DNA of 64,000 nucleotides from Rubrivivax sp. GTDB taxonomy: Bacteria > Pseudomonadota > Gammaproteobacteria > Burkholderiales > Burkholderiaceae_C. Made by a program: the position numbers and the translations under genes. The notes under the pieces are model-generated. The model saw only the letters and a list, made by a program, of their open reading frames with translations. It was not told the DNA's origin and did no database searches. The DNA is taken from contig JAHCKS010000022.1 in assembly GCA_026125665.1 (NCBI GenBank), positions 1 to 64,000 of the forward strand, read 5' to 3'. Shown in pieces: positions 42,530-51,400 of this stretch; the stretch's first letter is position 1; every line of letters begins with the position of its first letter.

Positions 42530-43333
42530 TCAACGCGCCACCAGGTCCATCAGGGCCGGCGACAGGTCGGGATAGCCGCAACCGGGCGGCAGCACCGGCA
42601 CTCTCTTGCCGTCGCCGCGTTCGCCCAGCGTGGGTTGCAGGCGCCGGACCGGACGAGCACGCGCCGCGTCGACGGCCGCGTTCGCATCTGCGCTCTGCGC
42701 CAGCAGCGCCAGATTGCACAGGGTGGGGAAGATGATGGTGCGGCGCCGCTGTTCGCAGTCGTCCAGGGCGTCCAGTGGCCGCACCCAGAACGAGTCGACC
42801 GCCTCCCAGCCGTCGTGCTCGGCGACCTGCCCTTCGGGAGCGAGCGCAATGTAGAAGTGCGTGTCGAAGCGCTTGGGCGAGACCTCCGGCGTCACCCAGT
42901 GGGCGTAGGGGTGCAGCAGGTCGAGCGCCAGCTCCAGCTGCTCGGCGACGACCATCTCGACGAACACCTCGGCCGAGGCGGCCACGCGCTCGCGCCAGCG
43001 CCGGTGCATCTCGGCGCGATCTTCGCCGCCGAGCAGCCGGTTTCCTCGTCGCACCAGCAGCAGACCGCTTTCCTCGAAGGTCTCCCGCACCGCGGCCACG
43101 CGCAGCGACAGCTCCAGGTCGTCGCCGCCGCTCACCGGGCTGCGTTCACGCAGCCGCGGGTCGCGGTCCGCGGCGGCCACCTTGCCGCCGGGGAAGACCG
43201 CAGCGCCCCGTGCGAAGTCGATCTCGTGGTGGCGCACCACCATCAGCGTCTCGAGACCCCGTGGACCATCGCGCACGAGCACGATGGTCGCGGCCGCCGC
43301 GGGGACGGCGATCGGCGGTGCAGGCGAGGGCAC
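42530..43333 (-). CDS. NUDIX hydrolase, NUDT19-like (putative acyl-CoA diphosphatase)
   Basis: This 267-residue NUDIX protein has AAVFPGGKVAAADRD (about 44-58) and, after an insertion, the second half of the box VRETFEESGLLL (82-93). The spaced layout with a long segment between PGGK and REXXEE is characteristic of the NUDT19/RP2-type CoA diphosphatases. These cleave CoA or acyl-CoA to phosphopantetheine compounds and 3',5'-ADP. The likely start is GTG at 43333, two bases after the ACAD stop. In an acyl-CoA operon it may rescue trapped CoA esters (inference). Confidence 0.85.
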   Translation of the reverse strand: MPSPAPPIAVPAAAATIVLVRDGPRGLETLMVVRHHEIDFARGAAVFPGGKVAAADRDPRLRERSPVSGGDDLELSLRVAAVRETFEESGLLLVRRGNRLLGGEDRAEMHRRWRERVAASAEVFVEMVVAEQLELALDLLHPYAHWVTPEVSPKRFDTHFYIALAPEGQVAEHDGWEAVDSFWVRPLDALDDCEQRRRTIIFPTLCNLALLAQSADANAAVDAARARPVRRLQPTLGERGDGKRVPVLPPGCGYPDLSPALMDLVAR

Positions 43334-43335
43334 CG

Positions 43336-44478
43336 TCAGACCCGCATTTCCTGGGCGATGATCGTGCGCTGGATCTGCGACGTGCCGCCGCCGATGGTCG
43401 ACTGCATGCCCTCGCGAAAATAGCGCTCCATGTCGGACTCCGGCAGCATGCCGTGCCCGCCCATGATCTGCATGCCCTGCCGTGTCACAGTCTGCAGGTT
43501 CTCCGACGCGAACAGCTTCGCCATCGCCACTTCCTTGCGGTAGCTCTGGCCGCTCGACGCGACCTCCGCGGCGCGGTACATCAGCAGCCGCGCCGCGTCG
43601 GTGTTGGTCTGCATGTCGGCCAGCATGTGCCGGATGACCTGGAACTCGTAGATCGGCTTGCCGAACTGGATGCGCTGCTTGGCATAGGCGAGGGCATCGT
43701 CGACCGCCCCTTGGGCATTGCCGACATTGCTGGCGGCCACCGCGATGCGCTCCAGGGCGAGGTGCTCGCCGGCAATGATGTGGAAGCCCTGGCCTTCTTC
43801 GCCCAGCCGGTTGACCGCCGGCACGCGGACGTTGTCGAGGAAGATTTCGGTGGTGGTGATGGAGCGGCGCGCGAGCGTGTTCAGCGGCCGGATCGTCATG
43901 CCCGGCAGGTCGTTGGGAACGATCAGCACCGTCAGGCCGTTGCGCTTGTCGGGCGTCTGCGCGGTGCGAACCAGCATCAGGATGACGGCGCCCCGGTTGC
44001 CCGCGCCGCTGCACCACAGCTTCTGTCCGTTGAGGACGTAGTCGTCCCCGTCGCGTACCGCGCGCGTCTGAACGTTGGCGACGTCGGAGCCGGCGTTCGG
44101 CTCGGACATGGAGATCGGGAAGCGGATCTCGCCGCGCATGAACGGCTGCAGGAACTGCTTCTTCTGGTACTCCGTGCCGTGCAGCGACAGATTCATCGCG
44201 GTGAAGATGCCGCCGCAGATCGCGACGGCGAAGTCCACGCCGTAGCAGGCCATCGCTTCGCACATCAACGCATAGGCCCAGATGTCGCCGCCGTCTCCGC
44301 CGTCAGCCTCCGGGACCAGCAGGCTGTGGTAGCCCAGCTTGGCGGCCTTTTCGTACGCCTCGAAGGGGAAGGTGCGGGTCATGTCGCACTTGCGGATGTA
44401 CTCGCGACCGACGTCCCGATCGACCCAGCGGCGCACCGAGTCCTTCCAGGCTTGCCGTTCCTCGTCAAGAAAGTTCAT
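43336..44478 (-). CDS. Acyl-CoA dehydrogenase
   Basis: This 380-residue ACAD has PISMSEPNAGSDVANVQTRA, NGQKLWCSGAGN, QFGKPIYEFQVIRHMLADMQ, and a Glu in HLALERIAVAAS at the isovaleryl-CoA-dehydrogenase base position. The C-terminal motif is TIGGGTSQIQRTIIAQ, with Gly where short-chain enzymes have Glu. It is the first dehydrogenase of the operon, 24 bp after the MmgE/PrpD gene. The family is secure; the acyl substrate is not known. Confidence 0.92.
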   Translation of the reverse strand: MNFLDEERQAWKDSVRRWVDRDVGREYIRKCDMTRTFPFEAYEKAAKLGYHSLLVPEADGGDGGDIWAYALMCEAMACYGVDFAVAICGGIFTAMNLSLHGTEYQKKQFLQPFMRGEIRFPISMSEPNAGSDVANVQTRAVRDGDDYVLNGQKLWCSGAGNRGAVILMLVRTAQTPDKRNGLTVLIVPNDLPGMTIRPLNTLARRSITTTEIFLDNVRVPAVNRLGEEGQGFHIIAGEHLALERIAVAASNVGNAQGAVDDALAYAKQRIQFGKPIYEFQVIRHMLADMQTNTDAARLLMYRAAEVASSGQSYRKEVAMAKLFASENLQTVTRQGMQIMGGHGMLPESDMERYFREGMQSTIGGGTSQIQRTIIAQEMRV

Positions 44479-44502
44479 CTCCGGGGTCCTTGCTGCACAG
44501 GT

Positions 44503-45918
44503 TCAATGAATGCGACGTGGCGCGCCGGCGGCGCCGAGCAGACCGGCCAGTGGCGACAGGTCGGGCAGGTCTTCCAGGCGATCGACGAGGTCGATCAGTT
44601 CGTCGCAAGCCTCGGCGGTGAGCCTCGATCCGGCCATCGAGCGGAATTTCTGCTCGAGCCGCAGACGCTGCTCCGCCAGGTCGGTCACGGGCAAGCCGAC
44701 GTCGTGGTGGCGGCGCAGCAGCACCCCATCGGTGGTCTCGATCACGACTTCCGCGCGACTCATCTCCTGGCACTCGCGATGAAGCTCTACGTGCACGCGC
44801 TCGCGCAGGCGGCGCAGGTCGCGGTCGTTCGTGACTTCGTCGGTGAAGCTCGACATCGAGGCCGTGTCGATCCCCGCGAGGGCCATTGCCACCGCATGGC
44901 GCAGGCTGAACTTCGCCTCCAGCCCCGTGCACGGTTCGGCGATGTTGCACACGCCCTCGCTGAGCGCCGACGCGTGCACGACGATGCGCCGCACATCGCT
45001 GTCCGCCAGGCCGTGCCGTTGCCGCAGGTGCCGGGCCGCCTCGATGGCGGCATGGGTGCCGTAGCAGGCGGCGTGGTACTTGAAGAGGTTGTCGCGCAGG
45101 TGCAGGCCGCGTGCCGGCTCGCGCAACGCGGCAGCGGGGTCGAAGTCGGGCCCGTGGGTGGCGGCGAAGCCCTGCGCGGCCTCGAGCGCGTCGCCGCGGC
45201 CGGCGAATCCGCGCGCGGCGAGGTGGGCGGCCATCATGCCGTCGGCGCCGGCGCGTCCGGCGTGCAGCGGCTTGTACATCGTGCCGAACATCGACTTCAG
45301 GCCCGTGGCCTCCGTCGCCGCGATGCCCAGCGCCACCGCGGTGTCGTCCGGGTCGAGCCGCAGCAGGCGCGCACAGGCGGCGGCCGCGCCGAAGGTGCCG
45401 ATCGTCCCGGTGGCGTGGAAGCCGGATACGTGGTGCCCGGGCGACACCGCCGCGCCGATGCGGCACAGGGTCTCGTAGCCGGCGACGAACGCCGTCATGA
45501 ACGCCGCGCCGCTTTCGCCGCGCGCCTCGGCGAGCGCGAGCAGCGGCGGCACGAGCACCGCACTCGGATGCCCCGTGAAGCACATGTTGACGTCGTCGTC
45601 GTCGAGCGCGTGCGAGGCCGCCCCGTTGACCAGTGCAGCCTGGCGGCAGCTCGTGGCGAAGCCCTGCCCGACGACGGTGGACTGCGGGTGGCCGCCCTGC
45701 TCGCGCGCCTCTTCCGCCAGCATGCAGGCGAGCGGCTCGTGGGCACCCGCTAGCGCGACCGCGATCCAGTCGAGCAGGCATTGGCGCGCGAGCTCGCGGG
45801 CATCGCCGGGCAGCGCCAGGAAGTGCCACGCGGCATTGCGCTCGGCCAGCGCGCCGGTCAGGTTCAGGGTCTGCGGCGCGGCCTTGGGCGGCGCTGCGGT
45901 TGCGATCCGAGCGTTCAT
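44503..45918 (-). CDS. MmgE/PrpD-family protein
   Basis: This 471-residue protein belongs to the 2-methylcitrate dehydratase/cis-aconitate decarboxylase fold. Visible landmarks are CLLDWIAVALAGAHEP, NGAASHALDDDDVNMCFTGHPSA, FHATGTIGTFGAAAACARLL and GLKSMFGTMYKPLHAGRAGADG. PrpD acts in the methylcitrate cycle, but no prpB or prpC is nearby, so this may be another hydroxy-acid dehydratase or an itaconate-type enzyme. The ATG at 45918 is one base from the stop of the enoyl-CoA hydratase gene, so it is in the same operon. Confidence 0.9.
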   Translation of the reverse strand: MNARIATAAPPKAAPQTLNLTGALAERNAAWHFLALPGDARELARQCLLDWIAVALAGAHEPLACMLAEEAREQGGHPQSTVVGQGFATSCRQAALVNGAASHALDDDDVNMCFTGHPSAVLVPPLLALAEARGESGAAFMTAFVAGYETLCRIGAAVSPGHHVSGFHATGTIGTFGAAAACARLLRLDPDDTAVALGIAATEATGLKSMFGTMYKPLHAGRAGADGMMAAHLAARGFAGRGDALEAAQGFAATHGPDFDPAAALREPARGLHLRDNLFKYHAACYGTHAAIEAARHLRQRHGLADSDVRRIVVHASALSEGVCNIAEPCTGLEAKFSLRHAVAMALAGIDTASMSSFTDEVTNDRDLRRLRERVHVELHRECQEMSRAEVVIETTDGVLLRRHHDVGLPVTDLAEQRLRLEQKFRSMAGSRLTAEACDELIDLVDRLEDLPDLSPLAGLLGAAGAPRRIH

Positions 45919-45919
45919 C

Positions 45920-46681
45920 TCATCGACCCTTCCATTGCGGTTTGCGCTTCTCGCGGAAAGAACGCGGTCCTTCGAGCGCGTCCTCGCTCAGGTAGACGGC
46001 GTCGAACGCGCGCTGCGATGCACGCAGCGCGGCCGTGCGCCCCATCTCGGTGGCCATGCGCACCATCTCCTTGGCCCCGCGCACGGTGAGCGGGGCGTTC
46101 ACGGTGATGCGCGCCGCCAGCTCCCGGGCGCCCTGCAGGGCCTGTCCCGCCGGCATGACACGGTTCACGTAGCCCAGTTCGTAGGCGCGTTGCGCCGACA
46201 GCGGATCGCAGGTCATCGCCACTTCCATGAGGATGCGCTGCGGCAGCATGTGGATCACCGGCGAAGCCCACGGCATGCCGCGACCGACGCGGCCTTCGGT
46301 GATGGCGAACTTGGCCGTCTCGTCGGCCACGCACAGGTCGCACATCTGGGCGAGCAGCCAGCCCCCCGCGTAGGCATAACCCTGCACGGCCGCGATCACC
46401 GGCTTGGTGACCTCGACGTTGTCGCCGAGCACGGCCATGAAGTTCTTCGGCGGGATGCGCAGCACGGTGTCCGCGGCTTCCACGAGGTCCATGCCGGCGC
46501 AGAAGGTGTCGCCCTTGCCGGTGAGGATGGCGACCTGCGCGGACTCGTCCGCCTCGAACCGCGGCCAGACCTCGAACATCGCCTGCCGTACCGCCCGGTT
46601 CAGGGCGTTCTTGCGCTCGGGGCGATTGATCGTGATGACGGCCACCCCGTCGTTTACCTCGTAAAGCAGTTCGTCGCTCAT
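45920..46681 (-). CDS. Enoyl-CoA hydratase/isomerase (crotonase) family protein
   Basis: This 253-residue crotonase has VAVITINRPERKNALN, the first oxyanion segment DTFCAGMDL and the second AAVQGYAYAGGWLLAQMCD. The first catalytic Glu of hydratases (GGxCE) is replaced, since the segment reads AGGWLLA. A Glu remains in AITEGRVGRGMP. It may therefore be an isomerase, hydrolase or lyase rather than a classical hydratase. It is first after the IclR gene in the minus-strand operon and six bases from it. Confidence 0.9.
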   Translation of the reverse strand: MSDELLYEVNDGVAVITINRPERKNALNRAVRQAMFEVWPRFEADESAQVAILTGKGDTFCAGMDLVEAADTVLRIPPKNFMAVLGDNVEVTKPVIAAVQGYAYAGGWLLAQMCDLCVADETAKFAITEGRVGRGMPWASPVIHMLPQRILMEVAMTCDPLSAQRAYELGYVNRVMPAGQALQGARELAARITVNAPLTVRGAKEMVRMATEMGRTAALRASQRAFDAVYLSEDALEGPRSFREKRKPQWKGR

Positions 46682-46687
46682 GGTCGC

Positions 46688-47524
46688 TCAGTTCGTGAGT
46701 TGGGGGGAAGTGCCGGCGCCGCAGGGCCGATGGCCGAGCGCGAGCGAAAGCCCCTGCGCGGTGTCGACGGCGACAGCCGTCAGTCGCTCGGCGGCGGCGC
46801 GCCCGCGCTCGATGGGGGCCGCGATGATCAAGGCCGCGTTGACGCGGCCGTCGGCTTCGAAGATGGGCGCCGCGAAGCCCGCGACGTCGGGCGTGACTTC
46901 GCCGATCGTGGTGGCATGGCCATCGGCGCGGATACGGTCGAGTATGCGGACGAGCTGGCGTCGGTCGGTGACCGTGGATTCCGTCAGCGCGCGCAGCTCG
47001 GCGGTGCGCAAATAGTCGCGCGTCCAGCCGTCCGGTTGATGGGCCAGCAGCACGCGACCCGCCGACGTGGCGAACAACGGCCGGGTGGTGCCTGCCGGGA
47101 CGGTGTAGCGCACCGGCTTGTGGCTTTCGACGATCTGCGTGTACGTCAACCGTGCCGCCGCGCGGTCGATCGTTGCGATGAGCACCGTCTCGCCCGACTT
47201 CGCGCGCGCATCGTGCAGGAACGGCGTCGCCACGATGCCGAGCGACCGGGCGGTCACCAGCGCCGCGCCGAGCGCGAACGACTCGGTGCCGAGCCGGTAG
47301 GTGGCGTCGCTGCGCTGCAGGTAGGCGTCGGCGACCAGGCCGCGCAGCAGTGCATGCAGGCTGGTCTTGGGCACGCCGAGCTGGGCTTGGAGCTGTGCCA
47401 GCGTCATGCCGTCGGGCTCCTCGGCGAGCAGCCGCAGCACGCGCAGCACCCGCGCCAGCGCCATCGGCGCGGCATCGCTGCGTCGATGCGCCGAGTCGTA
47501 GGCGATGGCCTGCGCCAGTTGCAA
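46688..47524 (-). CDS. IclR-family transcriptional regulator
   Basis: This roughly 278-residue regulator has the winged helix ALARVLRVLRLLAEEPDGMTLAQLQAQLGVPKTSLHALLRGL and the effector domain YTQIVESHKPVRYTVPAGTTRPLFATSAGRVLLA and VAGFAAPIFEADGRVNAALI. The preferred start is TTG at 47524 with GGAG at 47533-47536; the ATG at 47464 is an alternative without a clear ribosome site. A perfect 16-bp palindrome lies 18 bp upstream of the start, so the gene and the downstream operon (to 39766) are probably autoregulated. Confidence 0.9.
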   Translation of the reverse strand: MQLAQAIAYDSAHRRSDAAPMALARVLRVLRLLAEEPDGMTLAQLQAQLGVPKTSLHALLRGLVADAYLQRSDATYRLGTESFALGAALVTARSLGIVATPFLHDARAKSGETVLIATIDRAAARLTYTQIVESHKPVRYTVPAGTTRPLFATSAGRVLLAHQPDGWTRDYLRTAELRALTESTVTDRRQLVRILDRIRADGHATTIGEVTPDVAGFAAPIFEADGRVNAALIIAAPIERGRAAAERLTAVAVDTAQGLSLALGHRPCGAGTSPQLTN

Positions 47525-47541
47525 GAGCCTGTCTCCGTATC

Positions 47542-47557
47542 GTTCCGATATCGGAAC
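47542..47557. promoter_or_regulatory. IclR-type operator, perfect 16-bp palindrome, copy 3
   Basis: GTTCCGATATCGGAAC is perfectly symmetric and lies directly upstream of the IclR gene. It shares GTTC-N8-GAAC and the central ATAT/AAAT core with the palindromes at 27159 and 36919. Confidence 0.65.
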
Positions 47558-47564
47558 ACATGTT

Positions 47565-47579
47565 CTGATGTCAGATCAG
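47565..47579. promoter_or_regulatory. Second inverted repeat upstream of the IclR gene
   Basis: CTGAT-gtcag-ATCAG is a perfect 5-bp-arm repeat eight bases beyond the IclR palindrome. It could be part of the promoter or a binding site for a second factor. Confidence 0.3.
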
Positions 47580-47875
47580 CCTACGAGGGCAAGAGCATCC
47601 CGTCAAGGGGGTTTAGCCGCCCTTTCCCTATGCCCGAAGCGACGCCCGGCACGGCGCCCGGCACGGCGCCCCGATGCCGGGCCGCGCGGCCTCACGCGGG
47701 GTGCGGGATGAGCTTGCGCAGGTCGGCGGACGGATCGGACAGCGCGGCGCGATCGGGCAGCCGATCGCTCGACAGGAGCCGCCGCAAGCAGAAAGGTCGC
47801 GCGGATTGCTCACGCAAGCCACGCCGACCGCGCGCCCCTGCCGGAGCTGGTGTGGCCGACGTTCAGCCGTGGTCT
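47580..47875. other. No gene identified
   Basis: This stretch contains no frame with recognisable homology. It holds a tandem GCCCGGCACGGC repeat near 47651-47675. The minus-strand reading ending LSDPSADLRKLIPHPA has coding-like base use but no clear start or family. It may be residue of a lost gene. Confidence 0.4.
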
Positions 47876-48131
47876 CAGCGGAGGAGCCCTTCCTTGGTGA
47901 TCACCTTCGCGCGCGGTGGATACGCGGCCGAGACGACGGCGAACATTGGGAACGCGATCACCTTCACGCGCGGTGGATACGCACCGTGAGCAAGGCGAAA
48001 GTCATGTCGGCGCTGCGCGCCAGCGCAGCCTCGTAGGTCGCGTCGTGCTCGTCATGGACCTCCACCGGGAGCAGGTCCTTGACCGCCGACGCCCGCGGAT
48101 ACCGCTCCGACAACTGGTATAGGGGAGACAC
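47876..48131 (-). pseudogene. Probable gene remnant with internal 57-bp duplication and frameshift
   Basis: A minus-strand reading from GTG 48131 (MSPLYQLSERYPRASAVKDLL...) has strongly G/C-ended codons like the real genes, but stops at 47964 after 55 residues. The next frame then continues as AYPPRVKVIAFPMFAVV, AYPPRAKVITKEGLLR to a TGA at 47876. The DNA repeats with a 57-bp period (47899-47925 and 47956-47982, 26 of 27 identical). I do not recognise the parent gene. There is no ribosome site before the GTG. A tiny real gene at 47964-48131 is the alternative. Confidence 0.3.
47899..47982. repeat. Direct repeat, 27 bp, 57-bp period
   Basis: GATCACCTTC(G/A)CGCGCGG... occurs at 47899-47925 and 47956-47982 with a single difference. 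The spacing (57 bp, 19 codons) would keep the reading frame, consistent with a duplication inside a former coding region. Confidence 0.75.
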
Positions 48132-48134
48132 AAA

Positions 48135-48153
48135 CTAACAGTAGTTATGTTAG
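48135..48153. promoter_or_regulatory. CTAACA-N7-TGTTAG operator-like palindrome
   Basis: A perfect 6-bp-arm inverted repeat sits in the most A+T-rich patch of this region, about 260 bp before the CoA-transferase/synthetase fusion gene. It resembles a dimeric repressor or activator site. No regulator gene is next to it. Confidence 0.4.
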
Positions 48154-48410
48154 CCTCGGCCAGTCAATACTTGGCATGCAACGACTCCTTCCTTGATGGC
48201 CGACGCCAGTCGATCCCGATCGAACGCCAATGCGGGTAGTGCGCGCGCCGCGGCCGGCACCGACAACCAGGAGAACGCGGACGCAATCACCGGCGGCCAC
48301 TCGTCGACCCTGGAGGACCTGCCAGGCCGGCGCACCCGGATCTCGGCGAGACGCCAGAGCCCGGGCGCCGCGCCCTGACGGCAACTGTCCGGTCTCCGGC
48401 GAAGGCAACC
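48154..48410. other. Leader region before the fusion gene; no gene identified
   Basis: A short plus-strand frame (48193-48378) encodes a low-complexity peptide with no recognisable family and no ribosome site, and I do not call it. The region probably holds the promoter and leader of the operon starting at 48411. Confidence 0.35.
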
Positions 48411-51400
48411 ATGGCAGGCGTGCTGGACGGCATCACGGTGGTCGACCTGTCCAGGCTGATTGCTGGACCCTACGCGTCGATGGCGCTCGCCGACCTCGGC
48501 GCGCGCGTCATCAAGGTCGAGTCCCTGTCGGGCGACGACGGCCGTCACCTCGGCCCACCCTTCCTGCAGGGTTCGAGCATGTTGTTCATGGCGAGCAACC
48601 GCGGCAAGGAGTCGCTGGCGTTGGACATCCGCAAGCCGGCGGGACGCGAGATCCTGCATCGGCTGATCGAGCGGGCGCAGGTGGTGGTGCACAACTTCCG
48701 CGCCGACTTCGCCGAAGAGCATGGGCTGACCTACGACGCACTGCGCGCGCTGAAGCCCGACCTCATCTACGCCGCGGTGAGCGCCTTCGGCGAGGAGGGT
48801 GCCTACCGCCTGCGACCGGCGGTGGACAGCGTCGTGCAGGGCGCGGCCGGCGGCTTCTATGCCAGCGGCGAAGCCGGCGACGACCCGATCCGCATCGGCC
48901 TGCCGATCGTCGACGTGACGTGCGGCATGTGCGGTGCCTTCGGCATCCTCGCGGCGATCATGCACTGGCGCCAGACCGGCCGCGGCCAGCGGGTGGAGAC
49001 CGTGCTGGCCGATGCCATGTTCAACCTGATGGCCACCCGCGTGGCCGAGTACGCGCTCGAAGGCCGAGAGCCGGCGCGTGCCATCAACCTGCCGCTGGCC
49101 GCGCCCAGCCGCCACTTCCGGGCCGCCGACCGGCGCTGGTTCAACGTCTCGGTGGTCAACGATCCGGCCTTCGCACGCTTCTGCGCGGTCATCGGCAGGC
49201 CCGAATGGGTGGGCGATGCGCGCTATGCCACCAACGCAGGCCGCGTCACGCACCGGCCCGAGATGGCCGAGGCGCTCGCGGCGATCTTTGCCACGCGCCC
49301 GGCGGCGGCTTGGGTCGATGCCTTCGCCGCGGCCGACCTGCCGTGCGGGCCGGTCAACACCGTTGCCGAGGCGATGGCCGATCCGGTGCTCGCGGCGCGC
49401 TTCGTCGAACACCCGGAGTTGCCCGGCCTGCCGCTGATCCCGTTCCCCGCGCATCTGGGCGAGGGCGGTGCGAGGCCGGACGCCATCGCGCCGCCGCCGC
49501 GGCTGGGCCAGCACAGCGCGGCGGTGCTGAAGGAACTCGGCTTCGGCGGCGACGCCGTCGCGCAGCTGGTGCGTGAGCGCGTCGTCCGCCTGGCCGCCGA
49601 TGGCCCGGCCAGCGTGGCCGCCTTACGAGGAGACGAGCCCATGAACGCCGCAGCTGCCCCCGAAGCGATCTGGCGCCCGAGTCGCGAGCGCGTCGAGCGC
49701 GCGCGCCTGACGAACTTCATCGGCTGGCTGAAGCAGCGGCACGGCCGCGACTTCGCTGACTACCACGCGCTGTGGCAGTGGTCGGTCGACGATCTCGAAG
49801 GCTTCTGGGCCGCGCTCGTGGAGTACTTCGACCTGCCGCTGCAGGGCGAGCGCACGCCCGTCATTGCGGAGCGCCGCATGCCCGGTGCGCGCTGGTTTCC
49901 CGGCGCCCGCACCAACTACGTCAGCCAGATCTTCCGCAACGCCAGCACCGAGCGGCCGGCCATCGTGTTCCGTAACGAGGCCGATGCGCGCGACGAGGTG
50001 TCGTGGGCGCGGCTGCAAGCCGAGGTCGGAGCGCTGGCCGCGTGGCTGCGCCGGCAAGGCGTGAAGCCGGGCGACCGTGTCGTCGCCTGGCTGCCCAACA
50101 TCCCGCAGGCGGTGTCGGCCTTCCTCGCAGTGGCCAGCGTCGGTGCGGTGTGGTCGCTGTGCTCGCCGGAGATGGGCGTGGCCGCGGTCGCCGACCGCTT
50201 CCGGCAGATCGAGCCGAAGGTGCTCTTCGCCGTGGACGGCTACCGCTGGAGCGGCAAGGCGCACGACCGCCGCGCCGTGCTGGACGAGATGCTCGCGCAA
50301 CTGCCCTCGCTTGAGCGCGTCGTACTCGTGCCCTACCTCGACCCGGCTGCCGATGCCGCGGCCGTGCGCAACGGTGTGAACTGGCGCGACGCGCTGCGCG
50401 ACAGCGCGCCCTTGCAGATCGAGCCGCTGCCGTTCGACCACCCGCTGTGGGTGGTGTATTCGTCGGGCACCACAGGGCTGCCCAAAGCCATCGTGCACGG
50501 CCACGGCGGCATCCTCGTCGAGCACGTCAAGACGATGGCGCTGCACAACGACGTCGTCGCGGGCGACCGCTTCCACTGGTACACGACCACCGGCTGGGTG
50601 ATGTGGAACCTCAACGTCGCAGCGCTGCTGGTCGGCGCGGTGATGTGCACCTACGACGGCAACCCGGCCTGGCCCGACTACGGCACGCTGTGGCGCTTCT
50701 GCGGCGAGATGGACCTCGACTTCTTCGGCGCCGGGGCCGCGTTCTTCACCCTGTGCGAGAAGCACGGCATCGAGCCACGCAGCGTGGCGGCGATGGGCAA
50801 GCTGCGCACTGTCGGCTCGACCGGCTCGCCGCTGTCGCCGGAGAGCTACCGCTGGGTCTACGACAAGGTGCGCCGCGACGTCTGGCTCACGCCGATGTCC
50901 GGCGGCACCGACTTCGCAGGTGCCTTCGTCGGCGGCGTGCCGACGCTGCCGGTGTACGTGGGCGAGATGCAGGTGCGCTGCCTGGGTGCCGACGTGCAGG
51001 CCTGGGACGACGCGGGCAAGCCGCTCGTCGACGAGGTGGGTGAACTGGTGTGCACACAGCCCATTCCGTCGATGCCGCTGTACCTGTGGAACGACTCCGG
51101 TGGCCAGCGCCTGCACGACAGCTACTTCGATGTTTATCCCGGGGTGTGGCGGCACGGTGACTGGCTGCGCATCACGCCGCGCGGCGGTGCGGTCATCTAC
51201 GGGCGCAGCGACGCCACCATCAACCGCCACGGCGTGCGCATGGGCACCAGCGAGCTGTACAGCGTGGTCGAGGCGCTGCCCGAGGTGATGGACAGCCTGG
51301 TCGTCGACCTCGAGTTCCTCGGCCGCGAGAGCTGGATGCCACTGTTCGTGGTGCTGCGCCCGGGCAGTGCGCTCGACACCACGCTCGTCGGCCGCATCAC

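Noticed and set aside
43336-44478. Apparent loss of catalytic Glu (GGGTSQIQ)
   Set aside because: A Glu is present in LALERIAV at the alternative isovaleryl-CoA dehydrogenase base position, so the enzyme is probably active.
44503-45918. prpD of the methylcitrate cycle
   Set aside because: No prpB, prpC or acnD-like gene is nearby, and MmgE/PrpD proteins have several other roles.
47899-47982. Possible CRISPR or regulatory repeat array
   Set aside because: There are only two copies with a short spacer that keeps a reading frame, which is better explained by a local duplication.
45497-47989. An 830-codon plus-strand frame
   Set aside because: It is antisense to the MmgE/PrpD, hydratase and IclR genes and has no recognisable domain.
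48193-48378. Small plus-strand ORF before the fusion gene
   Set aside because: There is no ribosome site, no family resemblance, and the composition is low-complexity.
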